A stretch of DNA of 64,000 bases from Marthasterias glacialis. Its lineage: Eukaryota; Echinodermata; Asteroidea; Forcipulatida; Asteriidae. Of the stretch, positions 10,091 through 22,640 are shown one piece after another. A program made the position numbers and the translations under genes. The stretch covers positions 8,416,512 through 8,480,511 of the forward strand of contig OU452230.1 in the NCBI GenBank assembly GCA_911728455.2, written 5' to 3'. Under the pieces are notes generated by a model. That model was not told the origin of the DNA and ran no database searches. It worked only from the letters and a program-made list of their open reading frames with translations. Numbering within the stretch: position 1 is the stretch's first letter; each line of letters starts with the position of its first letter.

Positions 10091-11505
10091 CTACGTGTGT
10101 GCTGGACCGAAGCCAGCAATAACAAAAACGCGAAAAAACAAGTTGGCAGCGCCACGGCCAATTACTCCAGAAATAATGGGGCTAGAGAGAAATTTCTTGT
10201 ACCTGCAGGTAGCTGCCATAGTCCTGCATCCGTAAATCTGGTTTTCCCGGCCATCCAGGGCTATCTTCCGCCTTGAAACTAACAGCGAGCGGGGCTGCTC
10301 CGAATGCGCTTCAAACGCCTGTCTAATGGCACTTTTGTACACGAAGCTGTAACAGAGTGAAAACAAGACTTAGCAACGGCTCTATCTCCCAAAGTATTGG
10401 CGGGAAACTGACAATTCTGACACCGTTGGAAAGCCCTGGTCATGGGCATTCCAAAAATGCCAGTCTTGGGGCTGCAGGATCAACAGGGAGGATGCCAGGG
10501 ACCGCGGAGTGAGAACACCCCGAGGATGTCCAGTGCGTACGGCCATGCTGTGTGTACGTCATCAATAGCCAAGGCCGCTACGTGTGTGCTGGACCGAAGC
10601 CAGCAATAAAAAAAACGCGAAAAAACAAGTCGGCAGCGCCACGGCCAATAACTCCAGAAATAATGGGGCTAGAGAGAAATTTCTTGTACCTGCAGGTAGC
10701 TGCCATAGTCCTGCATCCGTAAATCTGGTTTTTCCGGCCATCCAGGGCTATCTTCCGCCTTGAAACTAACAGCGAGCGGGGCTGCTCCGAATGCGCTTCA
10801 AACGCCTGTCTAATGGCACTTTTGTACACGAAGCTGTAACAGAGTGAAAACAAGACTTAGCAACGGCTCTATCTCCCAAAGTATTGGCGGGAAACTGACA
10901 ATTCTGACACCGTTGGAAAGCCCTGGTCATGGGCATTCCAAAAATGTGAATCTTGGGGCTGCGGGATCAACAGGGAGGATGCCAGGGACCGAGGAGTGAG
11001 AACACCCCGAGAATGTCCAGTGCGTACGGCCATGCTGTGTGTACGTCAACAATAGCCAAGGCCGCTACGTGTGTGCTGGACCGAAGCCAGCAATAAAAAA
11101 AGCCGAAAAAGAAGTCGGCAGCGCCACGGCCAATAACTCCAGAAATAATGGGGCTAGAGAGAAATTTCTTGTACCTGCAGGTAGCTGCCATAGTCCTGCA
11201 TCCGTAAATCTGGTTTTTCCGGCCATCCAGGGCTATCTTCCGCCTTGAAACTAACAGCGAGCGGGGCTGCTCCGAATGCGCTTCAAACGCCTGTCTAATG
11301 GCACTTTTGTACACGAAGCTGTAACAGAGTGAAAACAAGACTTAGCAACGGCTCTATCTCCCAAAGTATTGGCGGGAAACTGACAATTCTGACACCGTTG
11401 GAAAGCCCTGGTCATGGGCATTCCAAAAATGTCAATCTTGGGGCTGCGGGATAAACAGGGAGGATGCCAGGGACCGCGGAGTGAGAACACCCCGAGAATG
11501 TCCAG
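10091..11505. repeat. B-B-A block copied from 6685 (shift 3406)
   Basis: Units at 10091, 10578 and 10967 match those at 6685, 7172 and 7561 with a constant shift of 3406. The shared rare change ATGTGAATCTT is near 7538 and 10944. Identity breaks near 8100/11506, where one copy continues with GCATACAGCC and the other with GCAAACCTCT. Confidence 0.86.
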
Positions 11506-13007
11506 TGCAAACCTCTATGCTGTGTGTACGTCAACAATAGCCAAGGCCGCTACGTGTGTGCTGGACCGAAGCCAGCAATAAAAAAAACGCGAAAAAACAA
11601 GTTGGCAGCGCCACGGCCAATTACTCAGAAATAATGGGGCTAGAGAGAAATTTCTTGTACCTGCAGGTAGCTGCCATAGTCCTGCATCCGTAAATCTGGT
11701 TTTCCCGGCCATCCAGGGCTATCTTCCGCCTTGAAACTAACAGCGAGCGGGGCTGCTCCGAATGCGCTTCAAACGCCTGGCTAATGGCACTTTTGTACAC
11801 GAAGCTGTAACAGAGTGAAAACAAGACTTAGCAACGGCTCTATCTCCCAAAGTAATGGCGGGAAACTGACAATTCTGACACCGTTGGAAAGCCCTGGTCA
11901 TGGGAATTCCAAAAATGCCAGTCTTGGGGCTGCGGGATAAACAGGGAGGATGCCAGGGACCGCGGAGTGAGAACACCTCGAGAATGTCCAGTGCATACAG
12001 CCATGCTGTGTGTACGTCAACAATAGCCAAAGCCGCTACGTGTGTGCTGGACCGAAGCCAGCAATAAAAAAAAACGCAAAAAACAAGTTGGCAGCGCCAC
12101 GGCCAATTACTCCAGAAATAATGGGGCTAGAGAGAAATTTCTTGTACTTGCAGGTAGCTGCCATAGTCCTGCATCCGTAAATCTGGTTTTCCCGGCCATC
12201 CAGGGCTATCTTACGCCTTGAAACTAACAGCGAGCGGGGCTGCTCCGAATGCGCTTCAAACACCTGTCTAACGGCACTTTTGTACACGAAGCTGTAACAG
12301 AGTGAAAACAAGACTTAGCAACGGCTCTATCTCCCAAAGTATTGGCGGGAAACTGACAATTCTGACACCGTTGGAAAGCCCTGGTCATGGGCATTCCAAA
12401 AATGCCAGTCTTGGGGCTGCAGAATAAACAGGGAGGATGCCAGGGACCGAGGAGTGAGAACACCCCGAGGATGTCCAGTGCGTACGGCCATGCTGTGTGT
12501 ACGTCAACAATAGCCAAGGCCGCTACGTGTGTGCTGGACCGAAGCCAGCAATAAAAAAAGCCGAAAAAGAAGTCGGCAGCGCCACGGCCAATAACTCCAG
12601 AAATAATGGGGCTAGAGAGAAATTTCTTGTACCTGCAGGTAGCTGCCATAGTCCTGCATCCGTAAATCTGGTTTTTCCGGCCATCCAGGGCCATCTTCCG
12701 CCTTGAAACCACCAGGGAGAGGGGCTGCTCCGAATGCGCTTCAAACGCCTGTCTAATGGCACTTTTGTACACGAAGCTGTAACAGAGTGAAAACAAGACT
12801 TAGCAACGGCTCTATCTCCCAAAGTATTGGCGGGAAACTGACAATTCTGACACCGTTGGAAAGCCCTGGTCATGGGAATTCCAAAAATGCCAGTCTTGGG
12901 GCTGCGGGATAAACAGGGAGGATGCCAGGGACCGCGGAGTGAGAACACCCCGAGAATGTCCAGTGCAAACCTCTATGCTGTGTGTACGTCAACAATAGCC
13001 AAGGCCG
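11506..13007. repeat. Array region: transition units including a 1-base-deleted unit
   Basis: The unit with its A-rich segment near 11577 has ATTACTCAGAAAT where others have ACTCCAGAAAT, a single-base loss. The next unit, near 12062, has a longer A-run (AATAAAAAAAAACGC) and CTAACGGCAC. Both share ATGGGAATTCC (near 11900 and 12872), which creates an EcoRI site otherwise absent from the units I read. A type A unit near 12550 follows. Confidence 0.8.
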
Positions 13008-13800
13008 CTACGTGTGTGCTGGACCGAAGCCAGCAATAACAAAAACGCGAAAAAACAAGTTGGCAGCGCCACGGCCAATTACTCCAGAAATAATGGGGCT
13101 AGAGAGAAATTTCTTGTACCTGCAGGTAGCTGCCATAGTCCTGCATCCGTAAATCTGGTTTTCCCGGCCATCCAGCGCTATCTTCAGCCTTGAAACTAAC
13201 AGCGAGCGGGGCTGCTCCGAATGCGCTTCAAACGCCTGTCTAATGGCACTTTTGTACACGAAGCTGTAACAGAGTGAAAACAAGACTTAGCAACGGCTCT
13301 ATCTCCCAAAGTATTGGCGGGAAACTGACAATTGTGACACCGTTGGAAAGCCCTGGTCATGGGCATTCCAAAAATGCCAGTCTTGGGGCTGCAGGATCAA
13401 CAGGGAGGATGCCAGGGACCGCGGAGTGAGAACACCCCGAGGATGTCCAGTGCGTACGGCCATGCTGTGTGTACGTCAACAATAGCCAAGGCCGCTACGT
13501 GTGTGCTGGACCGAAGCCAGCAATAAAAAAAGCCGAAAAAGAAGTCGGCAGCGCCACGGCCAATAACTCCAGAAATAATGGGGCTAGAGAGAAATTTCTT
13601 GGACCTGCAGGTAGCTGCCATAGTCCTGCATCCGTAAATCTGGTTTTCCCGGCCATCCAGGGCCATCTTCCGCCTTGAAACCACCAGGGAGAGGGGCTGC
13701 TCCGAATGCGCTTCAAACGCCTGTCTAATGGCACTTTTGTACACGAAGCTGTAACAAAGTGAAAACAAGACTTAGCAACGGCTCTATCTCCCAAAGTATT
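13008..13800. repeat. B-A block repeated at 15439 (shift 2431)
   Basis: Shared private changes are CTTCAGCCTTG (near 13183 and 15614), AATTGTGACACC (near 13331 and 15762) and CTTGGACCTGC (near 13598 and 16029), all at shift 2431. The type A unit immediately after the first copy also has AATTGTGACACC near 13816 and an altered acceptor context GTAACAAAGTG near 13751. Confidence 0.85.
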
Positions 13801-13953
13801 GGCGGGAAACTGACAATTGTGACACCGTTGGAAAGCCCTGGTCATGGGCATTCCAAAAATGTCAATCTTGGGGCTGCGGGATAAACAGGGAGGATGCCAG
13901 GGACCGCGGAGTGAGAACACCCTGAGGATGTCCAGTGCGTACGGCCATGCTGT

Positions 13954-15227
13954 GTGTACGTCAACAATAGCCAAGGCCGCTACGTGTGTGCTGGACCGAA
14001 GCCAGCAATAAAAAAAGCCGAAAAAGAAGTCGGCAGCGCCACGGCCAATAACTCCAGAAATAATGGGGCTAGAGAGAAATTTCTTGTACCTGCAGGTAGC
14101 TGCCATAGTAATGCATCCGTAAATCTGGTTTTTCCGGCCATCCAGGGCCATCTTCCGCCTTGAAACCACCAGGGAGAGGGGCTGCTCCGAATGCGCTTCA
14201 AACGCCTGTCTAATGGCACTTTTGTACACGAAGCTGTAACAGAGTGAAAACAAGACTTAGCAACGGCTCTATCTCCCAAAGTATTGGCGGGAAACTGACA
14301 ATTCTGACACCGTTGGAAAGCCCTGGTCATGGGCATTCCAAAAATGTCAATCTTGGGGCTGCGGGATAAACAGGGAGGATGCCAGGGACCGCGGAGTGAG
14401 AACACCCCGAGAATGTCCAGTGCAAACCTCTATGCTGTGTGTACGTCAACAATAGCCAAGGCCGCTACGTGTGTGCTGGACCGAAGCCAGCAATAACAAA
14501 AACGCGAAAAAACAAGTTGGCAGCGCCACGGCCAATTACTCCAGAAATAATGGGGCTAGAGAGAAATTTCTTGTACCTGCAGGTAGCTGCCATAGTCCTG
14601 CATCCGTAAATCTGGTTTTCCCGGCCATCCAGGGCTATCTTCCGCCTTGAAACTAACAGCGAGCGGGGCTGCTCCGAATGCGCTTCAAACGCCTGGCTAA
14701 TGGCACTTTTGTACACGAAGCTGTAACAGAGTGAAAACAAGACTTAGCAACGGCTCTATCTCCCAAAGTATTGGCGGGAAACTGACAATTCTGACACCGT
14801 TGGAAAGCCCTGGTCATGGGCATTCCAAAAATGCCAGTCTTGGGGCTGCGGGATCAACAGGGAGGATGCCAGGGACCGCGGAGTGAGAACACCCCGAGGA
14901 TGTCCAGTGCGTACGGCCATGCTGTGTGTACGTCAACAATAGCCAAGGCCGCTACGTGTGTGCTGGACCGAAGCCAGCAATAAAAGAAACGCGAAAAAAC
15001 AAGTCGGCAGCGCCACGGCCAATAACTGCAGAAATAATGGGGCTAGAGAGAAATTTCTTGTACCTGCAGGTAGCTGCCATAGTCCTGCATCCGTAATTCT
15101 GGTTTTTCCGGCCATCCAGGGCTATATTCCGCCTTGAAACTAACAGGGAGCGGGGCTGCTCCGAATGCGCTTCAAACGCCTGTCTAATGGCACTTTTGTA
15201 CACGAAGCTGTAACAGAGTGAAAACAA
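13954..15227. repeat. A-B-B trimer, copy 1 of 3 (also at 18333 and 42221)
   Basis: Equivalent points are 13954, 14465 and 14952 here, 18333, 18844 and 19331 in copy 2, and 42221, 42732 and 43219 in copy 3, with identical internal spacings of 511 and 487. Shared changes include CCCTGAGGATGTCC, GCCTGGCTAATGG, AACTGCAGAAATAAT and CCGTAATTCTGG. This copy has its own change AATAAAAGAAACGCG near 14979. Confidence 0.86.
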
Positions 15228-15438
15228 GACTTAGCAACGGCTCTATCTCCCAAAGTATTGGCGGGAAACTGACAATTCTGACACCGTTGGAAAGCCCTGG
15301 TCATGGGCATTCCACAAAAGCCAGTCTTGGGGCTGCGGGATAAACAGGGAGGATGCCAGGGACCGCGGAGTGAGAACACCCCGAGAATGTCCAGTGCAAA
15401 CCTCTATGCTGTGTGTACGTCAACAATAGCCAAGGCCG

Positions 15439-16230
15439 CTACGTGTGTGCTGGACCGAAGCCAGCAATAACAAAAACGCGAAAAAACAAGTTGGCAGCGC
15501 CACGGCCAATTACTCCAGAAATAATGGGGCTAGAGAGAAATTTCTTGTACCTGCAGGTAGCTGCCATAGTCCTGCATCCGTAAATCTGGTTTTCCCGGCC
15601 ATCCAGGGCTATCTTCAGCCTTGAAACTAACAGCGAGCGGGGCTGCTCCGAATGCGCTTCAAACGCCTGTCTAATGGCACTTTTGTACACGAAGCTGTAA
15701 CAGAGTGAAAACAAGACTTAGCAACGGCTCTATCTCCCAAAGTATTGGCGGGAAACTGACAATTGTGACACCGTTGGAAAGCCCTGGTCATGGGCATTCC
15801 AAAAATGCCAGTCTTGGGGCTGCAGGATCAACAGGGAGGATGCCAGGGACCGCGGAGTGAGAACACCCCGAGGATGTCCAGTGCGTACGGCCATGCTGTG
15901 TGTACGTCAACAATAGCCAAGGCCGCTACGTGTGTGCTGGACCGAAGCCAGTAATAAAAAAAGCCGAAAAAGAAGTCGGCAGCGCCACGGCCAATAACTC
16001 CAGAAATAATGGGGCTAGAGAGAAATTTCTTGGACCTGCAGGTAGCTGCCATAGTCCTGCATCCGTAAATCTGGTTTTCCCGGCCATCCAGGGCCATCTT
16101 CCGCCTTGAAACCACCAGGGAGAGGGGCTGCTCCGAATGCGCTTCAAACGCCTGTCTAATGGCACTTTTGTACACGAAGCTGTAACAGAGTGAAAACAAG
16201 ACTTAGCAACGGCTCTATCTCCCAAAGTAT
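15439..16230. repeat. Second copy of the 13008 block
   Basis: It matches 13008-13800 at shift 2431 with the same private changes. The downstream type C unit, near 16438, keeps TACCTGCAGG rather than the usual TACTTGCAGG, so it looks recombinant. Confidence 0.85.
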
Positions 16231-17099
16231 TGGCGGGAAACTGACAATTCTGACACCGTTGGAAAGCCCTGGTCATGGGCATTCCAAAAATGTCAATCTT
16301 GGGGCTGCGGGATAAACAGGGAGGATGCCAGGGACCGCGGAGTGAGAACACCCCGAGAATGTCCAGTGCATACAGCCATGCTGTGTGTACGTCAACAATA
16401 GCCAAAGCCGCTACGTGTGTGCTGGACCGAAGCCACCAATAAAAAAAACCCGCAAAAAACAAGTTGGCAGCGCCACGGCCAATTACTCCAGAAATAATGG
16501 GGCTAGAGAGAAATTTCTTGTACCTGCAGGTAGCTGCCATAGTCCTGCATCCGTAAATCTGGTTTTCCCGGCCATCCAGGGCTATCTTCCGCCTTGAAAC
16601 TAACAGCGAGCGGGGCTGCTCCGAATGCGCTTCAAACGCCTGTCTAATGGCACTTTTGTACACGAAGCTGTAACAGAGTGAAAACAAGACTTAGCAACGG
16701 CTCTATCTCCCAAAGTATTGGCGGGAAACTGACAATTCTGACACCGTTGGAAAGCCCTGGTCATGGGCATTCCAAAAATGCCAGTCTTGGGGCTGCGGGA
16801 TAAACAGGGAGGATGCCAGGGACCGCGGAGTGAGAACACCCTGAGGATGTCCAGTGCGTACGGCCATGCTGTGTGTACGTCAACAATAGCCAAGGCCGCT
16901 ACGTGTGTGCTGGACCGAAGCCAGCAATAAACAAAGCCGAAAAAGAAGTCGGCAGCTCCACGGCCAATAACTCCAGAAATAATGGGGCTAGAGAGAAATT
17001 TCTTGTACCTGCAGGTAGCTGCCATAGTCCTGCATCCGTAAATCTGGTTTTCCCGGCCATCCAGGGCTATCTTCCGCCTTGAAACTAACAGCGAGCGGG

Positions 17100-18000
17100 G
17101 CTGCTCCGAATGCGCTTCAAACGCCTGGCTAATGGCACTTTTGTACACGAAGCTGTAACAGAGTGAAAACAAGACTTAGCAACGGCTCTATCTCCCAAAG
17201 TATTGGCGGGAAACTGACATTTCTGACACCGTTGGAAAGCCCTGGTCATGGGCATTCCAAAAATGCCAGTCTTGGGGCTGCGGGATCAACAGGGAGGATG
17301 CCAGGGACCGCGGAGTGAGAACACCCCGAGGATGTCCAGTGCGTACGGCCATGCTGTGTGTACGTCAACAATAGCCAAGGCCGCTACGTGTGTGCTGGAC
17401 CGAAGCCAGCAATAAAAAAAACGCGAAAAAACAAGTCGGCAGCGCCACGGCCAATAACTGCAGAAATAATGGGGCTAGAGAGAAATTTCTTGTACCTGCA
17501 GGTAGCTGCCATAGTCCTGCATCCGTAATTCTGGTTTTTCCGGCCATCCAGGGCTATCTTCCGCCTTGAAACTAACAGGGAGCGGGGCTGCTCCGAATGC
17601 GCTTCAAACGCCTGTCTAATGGCACTTTTGTACACGAAGCTGTAACAGAGTGAAAACAAGACTTAGCAACGGCTCTATCTCCCAAAGTATTGGCGGGAAA
17701 CTGACAATTCTGACACCGTTGGAAAGCCCTGGTCATGGGCATTCCAAAAATGTTAATCTTGGGGCTGCGGGATAAACAGGGAGGATGCCAGGGACCGCGG
17801 AGTGAGAACACCCCGAGAATGTCCAGTGCATACAGCCATGCTGTGTGTACGTCAACAATAGCCAAAGCCGCTACGTGTGTGCTGGACCGAAGCCAGCAAT
17901 AAAAAAAACCCGCAAAAAACAAATAGGCAGCGCCACGGCCAATTACTCCAGAAATAATGGGGCTAGAGAGAAATTTCTTGTACTTGCAGGTAGCTGCCAT
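17100..18000. repeat. B-C block repeated at 19047 (shift 1947)
   Basis: Shared variants at a constant shift of 1947 are GCCTGGCTAATGG, GACATTTCTGAC (17217/19164), AACTGCAG (17457/19404), CCGTAATTCTGG and ATGTTAATCTT (17749/19696). The shift equals four units of mixed type (487+488+485+487). Confidence 0.85.
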
Positions 18001-18332
18001 AGTCCTGCATCCGTAAATCTGGTTTTCCCGGCCATCCAGGGCTATCTTCCGCCTTGAAACTAACAGCGAGCGGGGCTGCTCCGAATGCGCTTCAAACGCC
18101 TGTCTAATGGCACTTTTGTACACGAAGCTGTAACAGAGTGAAAACAAGACTTAGCAACGGCTCTATCTCCCAAAGTATTGGCGGGAAACTGACAATTCTG
18201 ACACCGTTGGAAAGCCCTGGTCATGGGCATTCCAAAAATGCCAGTCTTGGGGCTGCGGGATAAACAGGGAGGATGCCAGGGACCGCGGAGTGAGAACACC
18301 CTGAGGATGTCCAGTGCGTACGGCCATGCTGT

Positions 18333-19606
18333 GTGTACGTCAACAATAGCCAAGGCCGCTACGTGTGTGCTGGACCGAAGCCAGCAATAAAAAAAGCCGA
18401 AAAAGAAGTCGGCAGCGCCACGGCCAATAACTCCAGAAATAATGGGGCTAGAGAGAAATTTCTTGTACCTGCAGGTAGCTGCCATAGTCCTGCATCCGTA
18501 AATCTGGTTTTCCCGGCCATCCAGGGCCATCTTCCGCCTTGAAACCACCAGGGAGAGGGGCTGCTCCGAATGCGCTTCAAACGCCTGTCTAATGGCACTT
18601 TTGTACACGAAGCTGTAACAGAGTGAAAACAAGACTTAGCAACGGCTCTATCTCCCAAAGTATTGGCGGGAAACTGACAATTCTGACACCGTTGGAAAGC
18701 CCTGGTCATGGGCATTCCAAAAATGTCAATCTTGGGGCTGCGGGATAAACAGGGAGGATGCCAGGGACCGCGGAGTGAGAACACCCCGAGAATGTCCAGT
18801 GCAAACCTCTATGCTGTGTGTACGTCAACAATAGCCAAGGCCGCTACGTGTGTGCTGGACCGAAGCCAGCAATAACAAAAACGCGAAAAAACAAGTTGGC
18901 AGCTCCACGGCCAATTACTCCAGAAATAATGGGGCTAGAGAGAAATTTCTTGTACCTGCAGGTAGCTGCCATAGTCCTGCATCCGTAAATCTGGTTTTCC
19001 CGGCCATCCAGGGCTATCTTCCGCCTTGAAACTAACAGCGAGCGGGGCTGCTCCGAATGCGCTTCAAACGCCTGGCTAATGGCACTTTTGTACACGAAGC
19101 TGTAACAGTTTGAAAACAAGACTTAGCAACGGCTCTATCTCCCAAAGTATTGGCGGGAAACTGACATTTCTGACACCGTTGGAAAGCCCTGGTCATGGGC
19201 ATTCCAAAAATGCCAGTCTTGGGGCTGCGGGATCAACAGGGAGGATGCCAGGGACCGCGGAGTGAGAACACCCCGAGGATGTCCAGTGCGTACGGCCATG
19301 CTGTGTGTACGTCAACAATAGCCAAGGCCGCTACGTGTGTGCTGGACCGAAGCCAGCAATAAAAAAAACGCGAAAAAACAAGTCGGCAGCGCCACGGCCA
19401 ATAACTGCAGAAATAATGGGGCTAGAGAGAAATTTATTGTACCTGCAGGTAGCTGCCATAGTCCTGCATCCGTAATTCTGGTTTTTCCGGCCATCCAGGG
19501 CTATCTTCCGCCTTGAAACTAACAGGGAGCGGGGCTTCTCCGAATGCGCTTCAAACGCCTGTCTAATGGCACTTTTGTACACGAAGCTGTAACAGAGTGA
19601 AAACAA
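18333..19606. repeat. A-B-B trimer, copy 2 of 3
   Basis: It lies 4379 bases downstream of copy 1 and has the same subfamily order and markers. Its last two units also match units beginning near 17100 at a shift of 1947, with shared GACATTTCTGAC near 17217 and 19164. Private changes here include GTAACAGTTTGAAAAC near 19103 and GGGCTTCTCCG near 19532. Confidence 0.86.
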
Positions 19607-20084
19607 GACTTAGCAACGGCTCTATCTCCCAAAGTATTGGCGGGAAACTGACAATTCTGACACCGTTGGAAAGCCCTGGTCATGGGCATTCCAAAAATGT
19701 TAATCTTGGGGCTGCGGGATAAACAGGGAGGATGCCAGGGACCGCGGAGTGAGAACACCCCGAGAATGTCCAGTGCATACAGCCATGCTGTGTGTACGTC
19801 AACAATAGCCAAAGCCGCTACGTGTGTGCTGGACCGAAGCCAGCAATAAAAAAAACCCGCAAAAAACAAGTTGGCAGCGCCACGGCCAATTACTCCAGAA
19901 ATAATGGGGCTAGAGAGAAATTTCTTGTACTTGCAGGTAGCTGCCATAGTCCTGCATCCGTAAATCTGGTTTTCCCGGCCATCCAGGGCTATCTTCCGCC
20001 TTGAAACTAACAGCGAGCGGGGCTGCTCCGAATGCGCTTCAAACGCCTGTCTAATGGCACTTTTGTACACGAAGCTGTAACAGA

Positions 20085-20535
20085 GTGAAAACAAGACTTA
20101 GCAACGGCTCTATCTCCCAAAGTATTGGCGGGAAACTGACAATTCTGACACCGTTGGAAAGCCCTGGTCATGGGCATTCCAAAAATGCCAGTCTTGGGGC
20201 TGCAGGATCAACAGGGAGGATGCCAGGGACCGCGGAGTGAGAACACCCCGAGGATGTCCAGTGCGTACGGCCATGCTGTGTGTACGTCAACAATAGCCAA
20301 GGCCGCTACGTGTGTGCTGGACCGAAGCCAGCAATAAAAAAAACGCGAAAAAACAAGTCGGCAGCGCCACGGCCAATAACTCCAGAAATAATGGGGCTAG
20401 AGAGAAATTTCTTGTACCTGCAGGTAGCTGCCATAGTCCTGCATCCGTAAATCTGGTTTTTCCGGCCATCCAGGGCTATCTTCCGCGCTTCAAACGCCTG
20501 TCTAATGGCACTTTTGTACACGAAGCTGTAACAGA
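20085..20535. repeat. Shortened unit (451 bases) with a 36-base deletion
   Basis: At 20486|20487 the sequence jumps from CTTCCGC directly to GCTTCAAACGCC. The 36 bases normally between them, which hold the second variable patch, are missing. A 2-base GC microhomology borders the gap. The deletion is a multiple of three and falls inside the minus-strand exon-like module, so its frame would be kept with 12 fewer codons. Confidence 0.9.
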
Positions 20536-21118
20536 GTGAAAACAAGACTTAGCAACGGCTCTATCTCCCAAAGTATTGGCGGGAAACTGACAATTCTGAC
20601 ACCGTTGGAAAGCCCTGGTCATGGGCATTCCAAAAATGCCAGTCTTGGGGCTGCAGGATCAACAGGGAGGATGCCAGGGACCGTGGAATGAGAACACCCC
20701 GAGAATGTCCAGTGCATACAGCATTCCAAAAATGCCAGTCTTGGGGCTTCGGGATAAACAGGGAGGATGCCAGGGACCGCGGAGTGAGAACACCCTGAGA
20801 ATGTCCAGTGCAAACCTCTATGCTGTGTGTACGTCAACAATAGGCAAGGCCGCTACGTGTGTGCTGGACCGAAGCCAGCAATAACAAAAACGCGAAAAAA
20901 CAAGTTGGCAGCGCCACGGCCAATTACTCCAGAAATAATGGGGCTAGAGAGAAATTTCTTGTACCTGCAGGTAGCTGCCATAGTCCTGCATCCGTAAATC
21001 TGGTTTTCACGGCCATCCAGGGCTATCTTCCGCCTTGAAACTAACAGCGAGCGGGGCTGCTCCGAATGCGCTTCAAACGCCTGTCTAATGGCACTTTTGT
21101 ACACGAAGCTGTAACAGA
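20536..21118. repeat. Enlarged unit (583 bases) with a 96-base partial duplication
   Basis: The segment starting ATTCCAAAAATGCC at 20627 starts again at 20723, giving 96 extra bases. The two copies differ at several places: GCAGGATCAAC versus TTCGGGATAAAC, GTGGAATG versus GCGGAGTG, ending CATACAGC versus CAAACCTC. They therefore come from different subfamilies rather than a simple local doubling. The junction CATACAGC|ATTCC joins two non-equivalent unit positions sharing only GC. It directly follows the 36-base-deleted unit. Confidence 0.9.
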
Positions 21119-22640
21119 GTGAAAACAAGACTTAGCAACGGCTCTATCTCCCAAAGTATTGGCGGGAAACTGACAATTCTGACACCGTTGGAAAGCCCTG
21201 GTCATGGGCATTCCAAAAATGCCAGTCTTGGGGCTGCAGGATCAACAGGGAGGATGCCAGGGACCGCGGAGTGAGAACACCCCGAGGATGTCCAGTGCGT
21301 ACGGCCATGCTGTGTGTACGTCAACAATAGCCAAGGCCGCTACGTGTGTGCTGGACCGAAGCCAGCAATAAAAAAAACGCGAAAAAACAAGTCGGCAGCG
21401 CCACGGCCAATAACTCCAGAAATAATGGGGCTAGAGAGAAATTTCTTGTACCTGCAGGTAGCTGCCATAGTCCTGCATCCGTAAATCTGGTTTTTCCGGC
21501 CATCCAGGGCTATCTTCCGCCTTGAAACCACCAGGGAGAGGGGCTGCTCCGAATGCGCTTCAAACGCCTGTCTAATGGCACTTTTGTACACGAAGCTGTA
21601 ACAGAGTGAAAACAAGACTTAGCAACGGCTCTATCTCCCAAAGTATTGGCGGGAAACTGACAATTCTGACACCGTTGGAAAGCCCTGGTCATGGGCATTC
21701 CAAAAATGAAAGTCTTGGGGCTGCGGGATAAACAGGGAGGATGCCAGGGACCGCGGAGTGAGAACACCCTGAGGATGTCCAGTGCGTACGGCCATGCTGT
21801 GTGTACGTCAACAATAGCCAAGGCCGCTACGTGTGTGCTGGACCGAAGCCAGCATTAAAAAAAGCCGAAAAAGAAGTCGGCAGCGCCACGGCCAATTACT
21901 CCAGAAATAATGGGGCTAGAGAGAAATTTCTTGTACCTGCAGGTAGCTGCCATAGTCCTGCATCCGTAAATCTGGTTTTCCCGGCCATCCAGGGCCATCT
22001 TCCGCCTTGAAACCACCAGGGAGAGGGGCTGCTCCGAATGCGCTTCAAACGCCTGTCTAATGGCACTTTTGTACACGAAGCTGTAACAGAGTGAAAACAA
22101 GACTTAGCAACGGCTCTATCTCCCAAAGTATTGGCGGGAAACTGACAATTCTGACACCGTTGGAAAGCCCTGGTCATGGGCTTTCCAAAAATGCCAGTCT
22201 TGGGGCTGCGGGATAAACAGGGAGGATGCAAGGGACCGCGGAGTGAGAACACCCCGAGAATGTCCAGTGGATACAGCCATGCTGTGTGTACGTCAACAAT
22301 AGCCAAAGCCGCTACGTGTGTGCTGGACCGAAGCCAGCAATAAAAAAAAAGCAAAAAAAAAGTTGGGAGCGCCACGGCCAATTACTCCAGAAATAATGGG
22401 TCTAGAGAGAAATTTCTTGTACTTGCAGGTAGCTGCCATAGTCCTGCATCCGTAAATCTGGTTTTCCCGGCCATCCAGGGCTATCTTCCGCCTTGAAACT
22501 AACAGGGAGCGGGGCTGCTCCGAATGCGCTTCAAACGCCTGTCTAATGGCACTTTTGTACACGAAGCTGTAACAGAGTGAAAACAAGACTTAGCAACGGC
22601 TCTATCTCCCAAAGTATTGGCGGGAAACTGACAATTCTGA
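21119..22640. repeat. Array region: mixed B, A and A-run-rich units
   Basis: This holds a B unit near 21367, a type A unit near 21853 with ATTAAAAAAAG (AATAAA lost), and a distinct unit near 22340 whose A-rich segment is two long A-runs split by GC and which reads GTTGGGAGCG. GGGCTTTCC replaces GGGCATTCC near 22179, as also near 63830. Confidence 0.8.
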
